DNA of 22,432 nucleotides, taken from the IMG/VR virus record IMGVR_UViG_3300025133_000639, positions 1 to 22,432 of that record; one strand, 5' to 3'. The notes beneath the pieces are model-generated. The model worked only from the letters and a program-made list of their open reading frames with translations, was not told the origin of the DNA and searched no databases. The position numbers and the translations under genes are program-made. Source of the stretch: a virus. Below, in pieces: positions 1 through 8,313 of this stretch (its first letter is position 1; each line of letters starts with the position of its first letter).

Positions 1-1862
1 ACCCCTGCAGCAGCTAGAAACATCCCACCGGCAGCAAAGTGATTACCTGCCTCTTGTGGGGCTGTAAATAGAGCCGCTGTGCCTTTCGCAAATTGCATCA
101 ATGCTTCAACAGATGCCTGTTTACCAAGTGCAATTAATACATCACCCACTGACTCACTAAATGAGTCACCAAACAAGATTGATGCATATGCAGCTTCTGC
201 CAAGCCCCCTGCATATTGTGCACTAAACTCTCCTATTTGATCAATCTTAGCACGTGTAGCCTCTTGATTAATGCGTGTTCTCTCAATAGCCTCACGCCTA
301 TCTAGCTCTGTGATTTCTTTCTGGGTCTGTGCGTTTAATGCTCTCTCTTGATCATAGCGCACTGTTAACAATTGCAAGCGTTGCTCAGTCTCAGATTGCA
401 TTAATGATAGATCACCAAATAATGGCAACTCATCAACTAAGCTTGCTTCTCTAGTTTTCATCTCTAGATTGAATTGCAGTGTGTCAAGTGCTAGCACCTT
501 CTTATGCTTAGCAAGCTCATCATCAAGTGCTTTTTGCTTTTGTCTTTCAGCGTCTGCTTTATCACTCTCTGCTTTTTGTATGCGTGACATTTCTAAAGTA
601 AAACGCTTATATGCTACAAGCTTACTTGTTTCATTTTCACCGGCTGCTTTTAGCTCATCATCATAACGCTCAGACGCTAGCTTCAATGCAGAAGCACCAT
701 CAAAAGCCATCCTTTGTAATTCTAATTGTCTTAGCTTTTTAAGGTCTGCCTGCTTTTGTCTCTCAATAGCTAGCTCTCTGATGCGCCTTGTGTCTACTTG
801 CTTAATGGCACGCTTAGATGATTTATTCTCAGCATCTCTTGCACGCTTTATCTGCACTTTTCTCAGAGCATCTAATTGATCTAGTTGATTGAATTTTGTA
901 ACCTGCTTTTTAAGATTGGCCTCTTGTAAAGCTAATGCTTTTGCATCCTCTTCATTAGCTTTAGCTTTGATCAGATTAGCTTCTTTGTTAGCATTGATCT
1001 CAATCTGTCTTACTTTTAGTTTTGTGCCTACAAGCTCAATCTCTGCTTTGCGCAATTCTAATGTGTTTGCTAAAGCAATGGCCTCACGTATTCTGCCTAG
1101 TGTAGATTCTGCACTTTGCTCTTCTAGAGCTTTCTCTTTTTTGGCAGCTTCATCAAGTTTAGGCAAGTGCTTTGCGTGTAGCTTTTGCACACTATCAAGC
1201 TTTTTATCATAAGCTTTGGTGGCATCTGCTAGATCATCTTGTGCTACTTTGAGTGCACTAACGCCAGACGTAGACGCACGCAAAACATCAACAAAACCCT
1301 CTTGCCCTTCCCTGGCTGCTTCAACTGCTTGTTCTGCACCACGTAAATCTTCAAACTCATCACGCAACTTTTCTACTGCAGTCTGAAGCATTTCTTTTGA
1401 AAACTGTGCTTTGATGTTAGATCTGATAAAATCATCAAGTGCGTCTGTCGCAGGGATAACACCCTTCTCTGCTAATGCTTCAAGCTTGCTCTCTAGATCA
1501 GATGCTGCTGCTGCCATAGCCTCAGTGGTTTTCTCTGCCTCTTCTGCTGCCCCTGATATATTTAAGTAAGTTTCATATAGTGCAAAGCCTGCGCCTACTA
1601 CTGCACCAATGGCCGGCACTAACGCCATAAAACTCATCTTACTACCCTTGCCCACCGTTGTAGCTACTTGCCCAAATTCTTTAAATGAGCCCACAAGCCC
1701 TTCAACATTGCCTGCTAACTCTCCTAAGCCCTCACCTAGTTTGCCATTCTCATCACTAAACCGCTCAGCCATCTGGCCTGCAGTTTCACCAATACCATTG
1801 AGCCCCCTGCTTGCTTCCTCTGCACCAGATAGAACTACATCAATTTCTACTTGATTTGACAT
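1..1862 (-). CDS. Tape measure protein (N-terminal part, runs off the left edge)
   Basis: About 620 codons are open from ATG at 1862 to the window edge, with no stop. The protein begins MSNQVEIDVVLSGAEEASRG. A hydrophobic Ala/Gly/Val stretch follows near residues 77-97. Then comes a very long charged region rich in Ala, Lys, Glu and Gln, typical of coiled coil, to about residue 560. The visible part ends in a Gly/Ala-rich segment (GNHFAAGGMF). Tape measure proteins set tail length and are threaded through the tail tube. The position directly after a frameshifted chaperone pair is the standard order in siphophages. The start overlaps the end of the chaperone fusion by 23 bp, suggesting translational coupling. 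The family call rests on length, composition and position, not on a specific motif. Confidence 0.88.
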   Translation of the reverse strand, partial: MSNQVEIDVVLSGAEEASRGLNGIGETAGQMAERFSDENGKLGEGLGELAGNVEGLVGSFKEFGQVATTVGKGSKMSFMALVPAIGAVVGAGFALYETYLNISGAAEEAEKTTEAMAAAASDLESKLEALAEKGVIPATDALDDFIRSNIKAQFSKEMLQTAVEKLRDEFEDLRGAEQAVEAAREGQEGFVDVLRASTSGVSALKVAQDDLADATKAYDKKLDSVQKLHAKHLPKLDEAAKKEKALEEQSAESTLGRIREAIALANTLELRKAEIELVGTKLKVRQIEINANKEANLIKAKANEEDAKALALQEANLKKQVTKFNQLDQLDALRKVQIKRARDAENKSSKRAIKQVDTRRIRELAIERQKQADLKKLRQLELQRMAFDGASALKLASERYDDELKAAGENETSKLVAYKRFTLEMSRIQKAESDKADAERQKQKALDDELAKHKKVLALDTLQFNLEMKTREASLVDELPLFGDLSLMQSETEQRLQLLTVRYDQERALNAQTQKEITELDRREAIERTRINQEATRAKIDQIGEFSAQYAGGLAEAAYASILFGDSFSESVGDVLIALGKQASVEALMQFAKGTAALFTAPQEAGNHFAAGGMFLAAAG

Positions 1863-2789
1863 TTTGTGCTTCTCTCATCATTTGCTGATTAGTTCTATAC
1901 TGTGACTCTTCTGCATTATAGTGCAATATTTCAATAGCTTCAATAAGCGCACAAGATGGCGTGGGGTAGCTTTGACTAATCGGCAGTAAGCCGGCCTTGT
2001 GCCTTTGATATGCTTGCACTAATGATGCCACTCTGTTAGCACCTGCTACAGGGCATGAACGTATTTTATAGTCTGAATAACTATCACCGCTATCTGGTGC
2101 TACTCTATAGCCCATTATAAAAAGGCCTGCATCATCTTGCTCAGACTGTGGCAAGCCTTGCTTAAATGCGCCACCACAATTGCCCCTAAGTGCACGCAGA
2201 CCTTTTTTAGTTCTGCATTGTTCACAGGCCCATGCTCTGCCCCCGCTATGGTTGAGCCATATAGCTGAGGCTAATGCAATTTTCCCTCAGTACCGAGCAA
2301 GCTGATGCGTTGTATGTGCACCACTAATTCTGAGATAGTTAAAGCACGCTGTGCATCAGGTCTGATCAATTGCACTTGGTCTGCATTGGCAGGATTGCCG
2401 TCAATATGTGTTAATGAACTATTTAGCATCTCAATATATACACGCTCTAAATAAGCCTGATAATCACTCATTGCCTCACGCTCATCATCTGTTAGCTCAT
2501 GATGCCATCTTGCACGCTCATGTTTATCAAGTGGTGCTTCAGTCCACAACAACCTGCCAAGCTCACTGCGTTTATATGCACCGGCCCTCTGCTCTGCATC
2601 TTCTCTGTCAGATGGGCTCAGTGCCTTGAGTGTAAATGTAGTAACTTCATCACCCACGAAGCTTAAATCATCTAGATCACCACTCGACAAATAAGCTGAC
2701 TTTTCTGCGTCTGTGCACTCTACAGATGCATCACACGTAGCTACTACGTTCACTGATATATTTGCACTGGTGACAAACGATAACGCCAT
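1840..2789 (-). CDS. Tail assembly chaperone, long -1 frameshift product (lambda GT-like)
   Basis: The short chaperone frame ends at TAG 2271-2273. Just before it the mRNA reads GAG GGA AAA TTG, containing the heptamer GGGAAAA in the correct phase (G GGA AAA). Slipping back one base enters a frame that is open from the heptamer to a stop at 1840. This adds 146 residues to the first 170, giving a product of about 316 aa. The added part starts IALASAIWLNHSGG, includes a Cys-rich CEQC...NCGG segment and ends at KSSRN. Without the frameshift this frame has only a TTG at 2154 as a possible start, so fusion is the best explanation. In lambda the G and GT proteins chaperone the tape measure onto tail assembly. 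The expected function here is the same. Confidence 0.8.
2271..2789 (-). CDS. Tail assembly chaperone, short product (lambda G-like)
   Basis: This gene encodes 172 aa from ATG at 2789 (MALSFVTSANISVNVV). I chose this start because AGGTG lies 7-8 bases upstream. An in-frame GTG at 2798 would sit inside that ribosome site. The N-terminus is beta-like. The C-terminal half is acidic and helical (DDEREAMSDYQAYLERVYIEM). It lies between the tail tube gene, whose stop is one base away from the ATG, and the tape measure. That is the position of tail chaperones in lambda-like and many other siphophages. No specific sequence motif was recognised, so the call rests on position plus the slippery heptamer at its 3' end. 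Confidence 0.75.
   Translation of the reverse strand: MALSFVTSANISVNVVATCDASVECTDAEKSAYLSSGDLDDLSFVGDEVTTFTLKALSPSDREDAEQRAGAYKRSELGRLLWTEAPLDKHERARWHHELTDDEREAMSDYQAYLERVYIEMLNSSLTHIDGNPANADQVQLIRPDAQRALTISELVVHIQRISLLGTEGKLH
2280..2286 (-). promoter_or_regulatory. Programmed -1 ribosomal frameshift site GGGAAAA
   Basis: The heptamer fits X XXY YYZ and lies in phase with the upstream frame, three codons before its TAG. Lambda G/GT uses the closely related GGGAAAG. About 14 bases downstream, GCTATATGG can pair with CCATAGC around a 5-base loop, with two bases bulged, and could act as a weak stimulatory stem. Confidence 0.8.
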
Positions 2790-2790
2790 T

Positions 2791-4104
2791 TTATACACCT
2801 AGCCCTAGTCTAAATGGTGAGCAACCTGCATTGCTTTCATATGCATCAGCACCTGAGAAATCACCTGCATATCTACTCTGGCTATATGTGAGAGTCTGGC
2901 GCACAATATCATTTCCTGCAACATCATAAATGTTAGGATCATTATTCAACATAGCAGCAGGTAACATGATGGCACAGCCAAGGCCATTGCCCACCGGCCC
3001 TGTGCCTACAAGCACTTGTCTCACTACTCGATTTAAAAAGTCATCTTTAATAGCAGTGTTTACAGTGCTCAATGTTAAACTAAGCTCAACACTCACATCT
3101 GATATGTCCATCCCACTCATAGCTAAAATGCTGTTTGAATGGCCTAGCGGTGTGAGAGTGTTAGTTACTGTCAATGAGAAATCTTCAACATCTAAAGCAA
3201 TGCGCCCTTGTGTTTCACCCGCTGTGCCATTTGTTAAGCTTGCCGGTGAGCCATTACTGATGACTACATATGAGCCTCTGAAAAATGGTGCATTGCCTGC
3301 GTTGTAGCTTGGCTCAATTGGGCCTACTGCGTTATCATGATCATCAGTGATATATGCTGAGTTATAAACAAAATCACCCATTAGACGGCCATTGTCTAGA
3401 CTGATGCTGACACTTTCAAGCACACAGCCAAAAGCAAAAGTTCTGAAGTTTACCCCATCAACTCTAAAAGCTAATGAGCGTGTATATGTGCCAGATGCTG
3501 TACGGCTTGGCACATACCAAGTCTGCAGACCTTGAACATCTGTAAATGATGTTGAGCTAAATGCAGGTGAGATAGTCACATCACCGGCTAGGTCACTGTC
3601 AGTCACTGCGCTATACTCTGCACGCCCTGCAATAGTTGTGCTTAATAATGTGCCTGTGTCCGCCTCAGCATAAGCTGCTGAAGGTGTGTATTGATTTACT
3701 GATGTTTTAGCAGATGGTGTGTCTGCTTTAGCGTTAGCAGATGGTGCTTGTGTTAAGAAACCTGCACCTAGTAAGTAGCCTAGATAGTTTGCACTATAGT
3801 CAGCAGGGGTGCTGCCAATGGTTGTGAGATCAACACGCACTGTGATTTGGCCTGTGCGTCTGTGCACTCTATTGCCAGAGCTATTAAACACTGTGTCATT
3901 CTCAGGTGGCACAAAGTATGGGCCATCCCTTGCATCATTGCGCTCACTTATGACCGGCTCACCACTGATAATAATAGGGTCACGTTCACAGGGGATAGAA
4001 ACAAATAATAAACCGCTTGCTGATGGGATGCCATCTGTGCCAAGTGAGCCAAAGTCTGCAGCTCCTTCTAAAGCGACTGATAGTGATCTGTGTGTAACTG
4101 TCAT
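2791..4104 (-). CDS. Major tail tube protein (probable)
   Basis: The gene encodes 437 aa from ATG at 4104, chosen because GGAGG ends six bases upstream. In-frame codons reaching back to 4131 lack such a site. The sequence is rich in Ser, Thr, Gly, Ala and Asn with alternating hydrophobic residues, as expected of a beta-sandwich structural protein. It includes TGQITVRVDLTTIG near residues 84-97 and repeated SLTVTNTL/VELSLTLST strands near the C-terminus. It is the only large gene between the tail terminator and the chaperone pair, the place of the tail tube gene in non-contractile phages. No separate sheath gene is present. At 437 aa it is long for a tube protein and may carry an extra surface domain. 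It could instead be a sheath-like protein, but there is no second tube gene beside it. Confidence 0.6.
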   Translation of the reverse strand: MTVTHRSLSVALEGAADFGSLGTDGIPSASGLLFVSIPCERDPIIISGEPVISERNDARDGPYFVPPENDTVFNSSGNRVHRRTGQITVRVDLTTIGSTPADYSANYLGYLLGAGFLTQAPSANAKADTPSAKTSVNQYTPSAAYAEADTGTLLSTTIAGRAEYSAVTDSDLAGDVTISPAFSSTSFTDVQGLQTWYVPSRTASGTYTRSLAFRVDGVNFRTFAFGCVLESVSISLDNGRLMGDFVYNSAYITDDHDNAVGPIEPSYNAGNAPFFRGSYVVISNGSPASLTNGTAGETQGRIALDVEDFSLTVTNTLTPLGHSNSILAMSGMDISDVSVELSLTLSTVNTAIKDDFLNRVVRQVLVGTGPVGNGLGCAIMLPAAMLNNDPNIYDVAGNDIVRQTLTYSQSRYAGDFSGADAYESNAGCSPFRLGLGV

Positions 4105-4105
4105 T

Positions 4106-4570
4106 TTATGCCTCCAAATATAACAAGTCAAAAGCTAGAGATAACATAAATGCGAATGTATCACCCTGTGCATCTAGCACAGGTTCTAGCAGGGGTGTTA
4201 GTGGGATTAATGAGACTATGCCTGTGTTCACAGTGTCATAGTTTGGGCCTTTTAGTGTGTTGATTAATGAGCTTGTGTCTTCATTAATCATGCGCTTAAT
4301 ATAGCCTTGATCTTGTGGGATATCATAACGCACTCGACAATTGACCCTAATGCGCTTGCGCCCACTGAGCCCTGCTTGACCATCATCTTGTGCTAACCCT
4401 TCAAGCTCTAGCTCAAAATATCGGTTAGAGTTTGGCCTATCTTCAAGTGCTGCAGTGTAGCCATCCCCTCTATTAGTTGCTACAAAACCATGATGCGCAT
4501 CTGATTTGGGTGTGATGCTCTCTATTGAGTCTTCTAAATATTTGAGTGCTGAGAATGTACCTTGACTCAT
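4106..4570 (-). CDS. Tail terminator / tail completion protein (probable)
   Basis: The protein has 154 aa. Its start overlaps the stop of the previous gene as ATGA, and its end lies one base before the tail tube ATG. It has an N-terminal helix (SALKYLEDSIESI), beta-strands such as RYFELELEGL and KRIRVNCRVRYDI, and a hydrophobic C-terminal strand. This arrangement suits lambda gpU-like terminators of about 130-150 aa that cap the tail and join it to the head. The call is by size, predicted fold and position between the gpG-like protein and the tube protein. No diagnostic motif was recognised. Confidence 0.5.
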   Translation of the reverse strand: MSQGTFSALKYLEDSIESITPKSDAHHGFVATNRGDGYTAALEDRPNSNRYFELELEGLAQDDGQAGLSGRKRIRVNCRVRYDIPQDQGYIKRMINEDTSSLINTLKGPNYDTVNTGIVSLIPLTPLLEPVLDAQGDTFAFMLSLAFDLLYLEA

Positions 4571-5073
4571 TTGCGTAAACCTAGCTTTTTTCTGATCTCA
4601 ATATTAACAGACTCAGTTAAAATCTCCACATCATCTGGTGATAAACCTAAGAACTCACGCTTCTCATTTACATGATAGCCGTAGCTTGACACGTGCTTAG
4701 TAAGCCCTATTTTAAACTCAGTGGCAGTGGCATCAGTGACAATAAGATTATTCATTAACTGACCGCTTAGCACTAGATCCACTAGCACGTCATCATCAAC
4801 CTTTTTACTATCACGCTTGTATTGTTCATAACCACCTGCATAGTAAACTGACTTACCAGTGCGTGAAGGCCTGCCACCCTTGGGTGATAAGCGTGCACCA
4901 CGTTTAGAGACATACAGAGCTTTTTTGCTGTACTTCTTAAACCCTTTACCGTTTGCATCTATGCCCCTGCTTGTGCGCAACTTAATAGAAGCAAGCGTAT
5001 TTTGTGCAAGCTTCATTGTGTCTTGTGCAGACCAGATTGTTCTGGGTACATTGATGGCAATCTTGGCAGACAT
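4567..5073 (-). CDS. Mu gpG-like virion morphogenesis / head-tail completion protein
   Basis: The protein has 168 aa. Its ATG shares one base with the upstream stop (TAATG). The sequence contains a basic segment typical of the Mu gpG / HK97 gp10-like families: GKGFKKYSKK, then GGYEQYKR, VLSGQLMNNLIV and a C-terminal REFLGLSPDDVE. The R-x-FLGLS ending is a pattern I associate with the phage virion morphogenesis family. In Mu the protein helps complete or connect the head and tail. Position between a connector and a tail terminator agrees. Confidence 0.7.
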   Translation of the reverse strand: MSAKIAINVPRTIWSAQDTMKLAQNTLASIKLRTSRGIDANGKGFKKYSKKALYVSKRGARLSPKGGRPSRTGKSVYYAGGYEQYKRDSKKVDDDVLVDLVLSGQLMNNLIVTDATATEFKIGLTKHVSSYGYHVNEKREFLGLSPDDVEILTESVNIEIRKKLGLRK

Positions 5074-6017
5074 TAGTGTCTCATACCTCTACCCGGTGTG
5101 AATGTTAGATCATTATCCTTTTTGGTGTAGCCTTTCCAAGATGCCCTGAAATCTGTGTCACTGCCCCCACTTCTCTGCAAGCTTTCCTCACCATCATCTA
5201 CTACCCCATCCCCATCTAGGTCTAATGCAATGCTCTGCAATGCTCGATCTAATAACTCTGCACACCTTGTGCGCATAGCCTCTGCGTGATCAAACTGTAA
5301 AGCCTGCTCATAGATGATAGCTGCTGAGCAATAAGCGTGGGCCAGTTTAAATGACTCAGGATTAAACACCTCATCTTCTGTGATATGATCACTGTTTAGA
5401 TGGGCTCTAATTGCTAAAGTCAACTCATCTAAACTTGACTCTATTTGCTGACTAAAATCAGCTTGTCGTCTTGGTACCATGTCAGCTAAATTAGCAAACA
5501 ATGCAACAAGCTCAGTGTGTGTAAGCCCTGTGTTGAATGGCCTAGCACAAACCTTCAATAAGCCTTTATCTTTGTGCAGTTGGCCCATGTATAATTGGGT
5601 GTAATCTACAGCCCATGTATAATAACCTGAGGTAGTCAACACACCGGCTGCTATATCTACAAAGCTTGTAGGTAGATGTAGTGTAGCGTTAGATGATAAA
5701 TCAATCTCACGTGGCAACGGCTCTGCAAGTAGTGCTTGTGTGCCACCTAAGCGCACCACTCGCACTGAGTAATGTGTATCATGTGCAGTAAGTACAAAGC
5801 CTGCCTGCTGTTCTCTGTAATAGTTTGCAGGTGCTGTGCTCAATGTCAGTGTGCGTCTGTCAGATGCTATGGCTGTGATTGTTAAATCATTAGTGAATCG
5901 AGTAAGATTTTCACTCACAGCAATTGGACTAGCAATACTAAGTGAAGGTGTGCCGGTGATTGGTGTTTGTGGAGACCAGATAAATCTATGTGCTAGTGAT
6001 GTGATTGTTTTACGCAT
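5073..6017 (-). CDS. Head-tail connector-like protein with an EF-hand-like calcium loop
   Basis: This is a 314-aa protein starting at ATG 6017, with GGGGA nine bases upstream and two bases after the previous stop. Residues 1-160 are rich in beta-strand residues. Residues 165-265 are helical, including AHAYCSAAIIYEQALQF. At 266-277 the sequence is DLDGDGVVDDGE, which has Asp at loop positions 1, 3 and 5, Gly at 6 and Glu at 12. This is a complete EF-hand/dockerin-type Ca2+ loop. The helical half resembles head-completion adaptors, and the place in the operon between minor head and gpG-like genes fits one. I do not recognise the N-terminal domain. It may be a fusion of an adaptor with a beta-rich surface module. 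Confidence 0.55.
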   Translation of the reverse strand: MRKTITSLAHRFIWSPQTPITGTPSLSIASPIAVSENLTRFTNDLTITAIASDRRTLTLSTAPANYYREQQAGFVLTAHDTHYSVRVVRLGGTQALLAEPLPREIDLSSNATLHLPTSFVDIAAGVLTTSGYYTWAVDYTQLYMGQLHKDKGLLKVCARPFNTGLTHTELVALFANLADMVPRRQADFSQQIESSLDELTLAIRAHLNSDHITEDEVFNPESFKLAHAYCSAAIIYEQALQFDHAEAMRTRCAELLDRALQSIALDLDGDGVVDDGEESLQRSGGSDTDFRASWKGYTKKDNDLTFTPGRGMRH

Positions 6018-6019
6018 TG

Positions 6020-6919
6020 TTATGCATCCCCATTTGCTTTGCTTATGTCACTTGGTTTAGCTCTAGTAAGCTTTGCAGCTTCTATAAATGACTCTGTGAC
6101 AGGTGACCAAGAATGCCTGCAGTTATAGCCCCCGCCTGACGTTTTAACACTTAACCCTTGCTTATTGTTTAACTTGCTCATCTGCTTTTCAGTTACTACT
6201 TTATTAACTAGATCTCTGCAGAAATCACGTGTGATGCCATCCTTTGGGCCGGTGTATAAATAATGATCTAGCCCTGCAACTTCTGCAGCTATAGCTGTGA
6301 TACCCCTGCCATATTGTGAAATCTTAGTCTTGATCTCTGTTAGTTGCCCACCTTTTGCCCTTTGCATTCTAGTTTGCAGATTACTCATCACAGTAGCCAA
6401 TGGTACCGCTACTTCTAAATCTAACAAACTCTCTCTGATGTTTTGTTTTACTGAAGGCACAATTATGCCTTCAAAAATGGTTTCTATATTCTGTGCACTC
6501 AGTGCATCAATCTCAGACGTGAGACTATCTAAACTAAACGTGGGCCCAACAGCTGTGAGTGTTTTGCTTATGCTCAATCTAATTTTAGATTGCTGAGTTA
6601 TAAAGTCATCAATAGCAACACCAAGACCACCTTTTATAAGTAGCTCTAACAGTTGCTCATCTGATGCGTTTAACAATATATCTGGGCCTGCCTCTGCAAC
6701 TGCCTGCTCTATTGTATCGAGTAAAGCTTTAGTGCTTTTACTCATTGCTTTTTCAAAGTCTTTTTCTGCTGTGATTTCAGCTTTTAGCTGATCACGTCTA
6801 GCTTTGATCAATGTAGCCATTACGCCAGATGCTTCTTTAGCCTGCTTAGTTAAATCATTAACTGCACGCACGTCTGCATCAGACTCATTTAATAATGTAT
6901 GACTACACTGACAACGCAT
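6020..6919 (-). CDS. Minor head protein, Mu gpF-like C-terminus
   Basis: The protein has 299 aa. Most of it (residues 20-215) is charged and helical. The C-terminus carries the signature of phage head morphogenesis proteins related to Mu gpF/SPP1 gp7: TRDFCRDLVNK at 230-240 and GGGYNCRHSWSPV at 262-274, with Cys and His residues that may bind metal. Such proteins sit at the portal vertex, in few copies, and assist DNA exit or early assembly. In Mu the gene lies next to the portal. Here it lies after the capsid gene, a rearranged order. The start codon at 6919 has only a weak ribosome site, and the protein starts MRCQCSH, so the exact start is less certain. Confidence 0.7.
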   Translation of the reverse strand: MRCQCSHTLLNESDADVRAVNDLTKQAKEASGVMATLIKARRDQLKAEITAEKDFEKAMSKSTKALLDTIEQAVAEAGPDILLNASDEQLLELLIKGGLGVAIDDFITQQSKIRLSISKTLTAVGPTFSLDSLTSEIDALSAQNIETIFEGIIVPSVKQNIRESLLDLEVAVPLATVMSNLQTRMQRAKGGQLTEIKTKISQYGRGITAIAAEVAGLDHYLYTGPKDGITRDFCRDLVNKVVTEKQMSKLNNKQGLSVKTSGGGYNCRHSWSPVTESFIEAAKLTRAKPSDISKANGDA

Positions 6920-6924
6920 ACACT

Positions 6925-7917
6925 TTAGCAGCCTGTTAAGACGTGGCCTAAGGTTGAATCAACAGTGTGGAAACTGTTTACCTCTTCACCCCATACATAA
7001 CGTCTAGTCTGGTCAAGTGCATCGTATTGGCCAGCAATCATATCAGAGAACTGTAGATTAAGTGCAGCCACAGGCATGCCCTTTACATTTCCTGATTTTT
7101 GAACTACTGCATCAGAGCCACGTAAGATGCCCATGAAACATCTAGTGCCGGACCAGATGTATGCTTCTGAGCTTGTCGCACCTGCAACTGCAGTTTCTCT
7201 AATCGCTTGTCCCACATGGATGTTAGGGATGCCTAAAACATCTCTGAGCACTGCGATTACAGCACTATCATTCAAGATCTGATTACCTGAGCTAAATGCA
7301 CCGTTTTGTGATGAGTCACCAACATAGCCACGCACCTCAGGATTCTTAGCAAGTGCTCTGAAACAATCACGCCCTAAGATAAGTGTGTCTGGATTGATGC
7401 CATGCGCTGCTGCAAATACTGTGTCTTTCAGATCAAACAATTCAGACAGAGGCTCTGCACCGGCTGTGCCAAAGCCTGCAGCTGCTGCAGACGTAGTGAA
7501 TGTAGTGCTATCAAATAACACATCTGCACAACGCTTTTCACGATCAAGCTTGAGTACACGTGCAACTTTGCGTGCAATGCGTGCCTCTTCACTGCCTGCA
7601 TATTGTGAATCAAAAATATCTTCCATAGCGATACTATCAGATGCACTATAGATATTAGCTTTGAATGTTTGCGAACTACGATCAAAAGAACCAATCATTG
7701 CACGTGATGAGCCTGCTGCACGCTCTAGATCTAAGCCTGCTGCTGCACCCATGAAGTTGCGTGTTTGCTCTAGCAATAGAGTGCCACTGCGCTCAGGGAT
7801 AGTGATATTTTCAAGAACTTTGTCTGCAATTAATTGATCATCACTTGGAATAGCTTCAGCGATGAGGCTAGTCAAGATCTGATCAACAGGATGCAAATTA
7901 CTATAAGATGATGCCAT
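6925..7917 (-). CDS. Major capsid protein
   Basis: This is a 330-aa protein with a strong ribosome site (AGGAG, seven bases before ATG 7917). It follows the decoration protein gene by 10 bp. Features seen in phage capsid proteins include an N-terminal helical arm, then DTLILGRDCFRALAKNPEVR near residues 175-194, GIPNIHVGQAI and IWSGTRCFMGIL, and a terminal strand. The order protease/scaffold, decoration, capsid is standard. The length is typical for an HK97-fold subunit without a separate long delta domain. Confidence 0.82.
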   Translation of the reverse strand: MASSYSNLHPVDQILTSLIAEAIPSDDQLIADKVLENITIPERSGTLLLEQTRNFMGAAAGLDLERAAGSSRAMIGSFDRSSQTFKANIYSASDSIAMEDIFDSQYAGSEEARIARKVARVLKLDREKRCADVLFDSTTFTTSAAAAGFGTAGAEPLSELFDLKDTVFAAAHGINPDTLILGRDCFRALAKNPEVRGYVGDSSQNGAFSSGNQILNDSAVIAVLRDVLGIPNIHVGQAIRETAVAGATSSEAYIWSGTRCFMGILRGSDAVVQKSGNVKGMPVAALNLQFSDMIAGQYDALDQTRRYVWGEEVNSFHTVDSTLGHVLTGC

Positions 7918-7927
7918 TGTTTATCTC

Positions 7928-8311
7928 CTAAGGAATTAGATTCTGTGGGCCTGTGAAGTTGATCAGAATTTGATCATTTGCCACTGAGCTTACTTGATTA
8001 ATATTTGGGATGACTTGCCCAATGCTGTATTTTGTAGACCCTGTGTGGGGTGTTACTGCACCGGCTGTAGTAGCCATTACTAATGAGATTGTGTTTGCAA
8101 TAGTTGCACCGGCGATCACACGTGTGAGTCCAGACACAAGCACCTCTACAGAGTCACCATCTGCACAAGCACGTTGCGCAACACCTACACATCTAGTGTC
8201 TGTGCCTGCAGTAGTGACTGAGATCTTGCCTGCAGTAGTGACTGAGACTAGTGCAAATTCAGTGATAGCCCCATCAGCAATAAATGAAACAATGATATTA
8301 TTATCAGCCAT
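7928..8311 (-). CDS. Capsid decoration protein (DUF2190-like)
   Basis: The protein has 127 aa: a small all-beta protein with no Lys/Arg clusters. The pattern GVAQRACADGDSVEVLVSGLTRV at about residues 43-65 is typical of DUF2190 and related head decoration proteins. These bind the outside of the capsid lattice and stabilise it. The gene sits between protease/scaffold and major capsid, where lambda gpD-type genes sit. GGGGG lies eight bases upstream of the ATG. A 21-bp direct repeat (8203-8223 and 8227-8247) encodes a duplicated ISVTTAG segment. Confidence 0.7.
   Translation of the reverse strand: MADNNIIVSFIADGAITEFALVSVTTAGKISVTTAGTDTRCVGVAQRACADGDSVEVLVSGLTRVIAGATIANTISLVMATTAGAVTPHTGSTKYSIGQVIPNINQVSSVANDQILINFTGPQNLIP
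8203..8247. repeat. 21-bp tandem direct repeat inside the decoration gene
   Basis: TGCCTGCAGTAGTGACTGAG (plus one base) occurs at 8203-8223 and again at 8227-8247, a 24-bp period that keeps the frame (8 codons). It encodes a duplicated SVTTAG loop. Confidence 0.9.
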
Positions 8312-8313
8312 GA

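Noticed and set aside
469-1854. Plus-strand frames opposite the tape measure gene
   Set aside because: They are Ser/Leu/Ala-rich mirror frames of a long coiled-coil gene and have no ribosome sites or family features.
1840-2154. A separate 104-aa gene starting at TTG 2154
   Set aside because: The frame is open upstream to the slippery heptamer and has no ribosome site at the TTG, so it is the second half of the frameshifted chaperone.
2200-2212. Second possible slippery run of six A's in the extension frame
   Set aside because: The codons there read ACT AAA AAA GGT, so the run is not in the X XXY YYZ phase.
7428-7694. Minus-strand frame overlapping the capsid gene
   Set aside because: It is a shadow of the capsid reading frame with no start signal.
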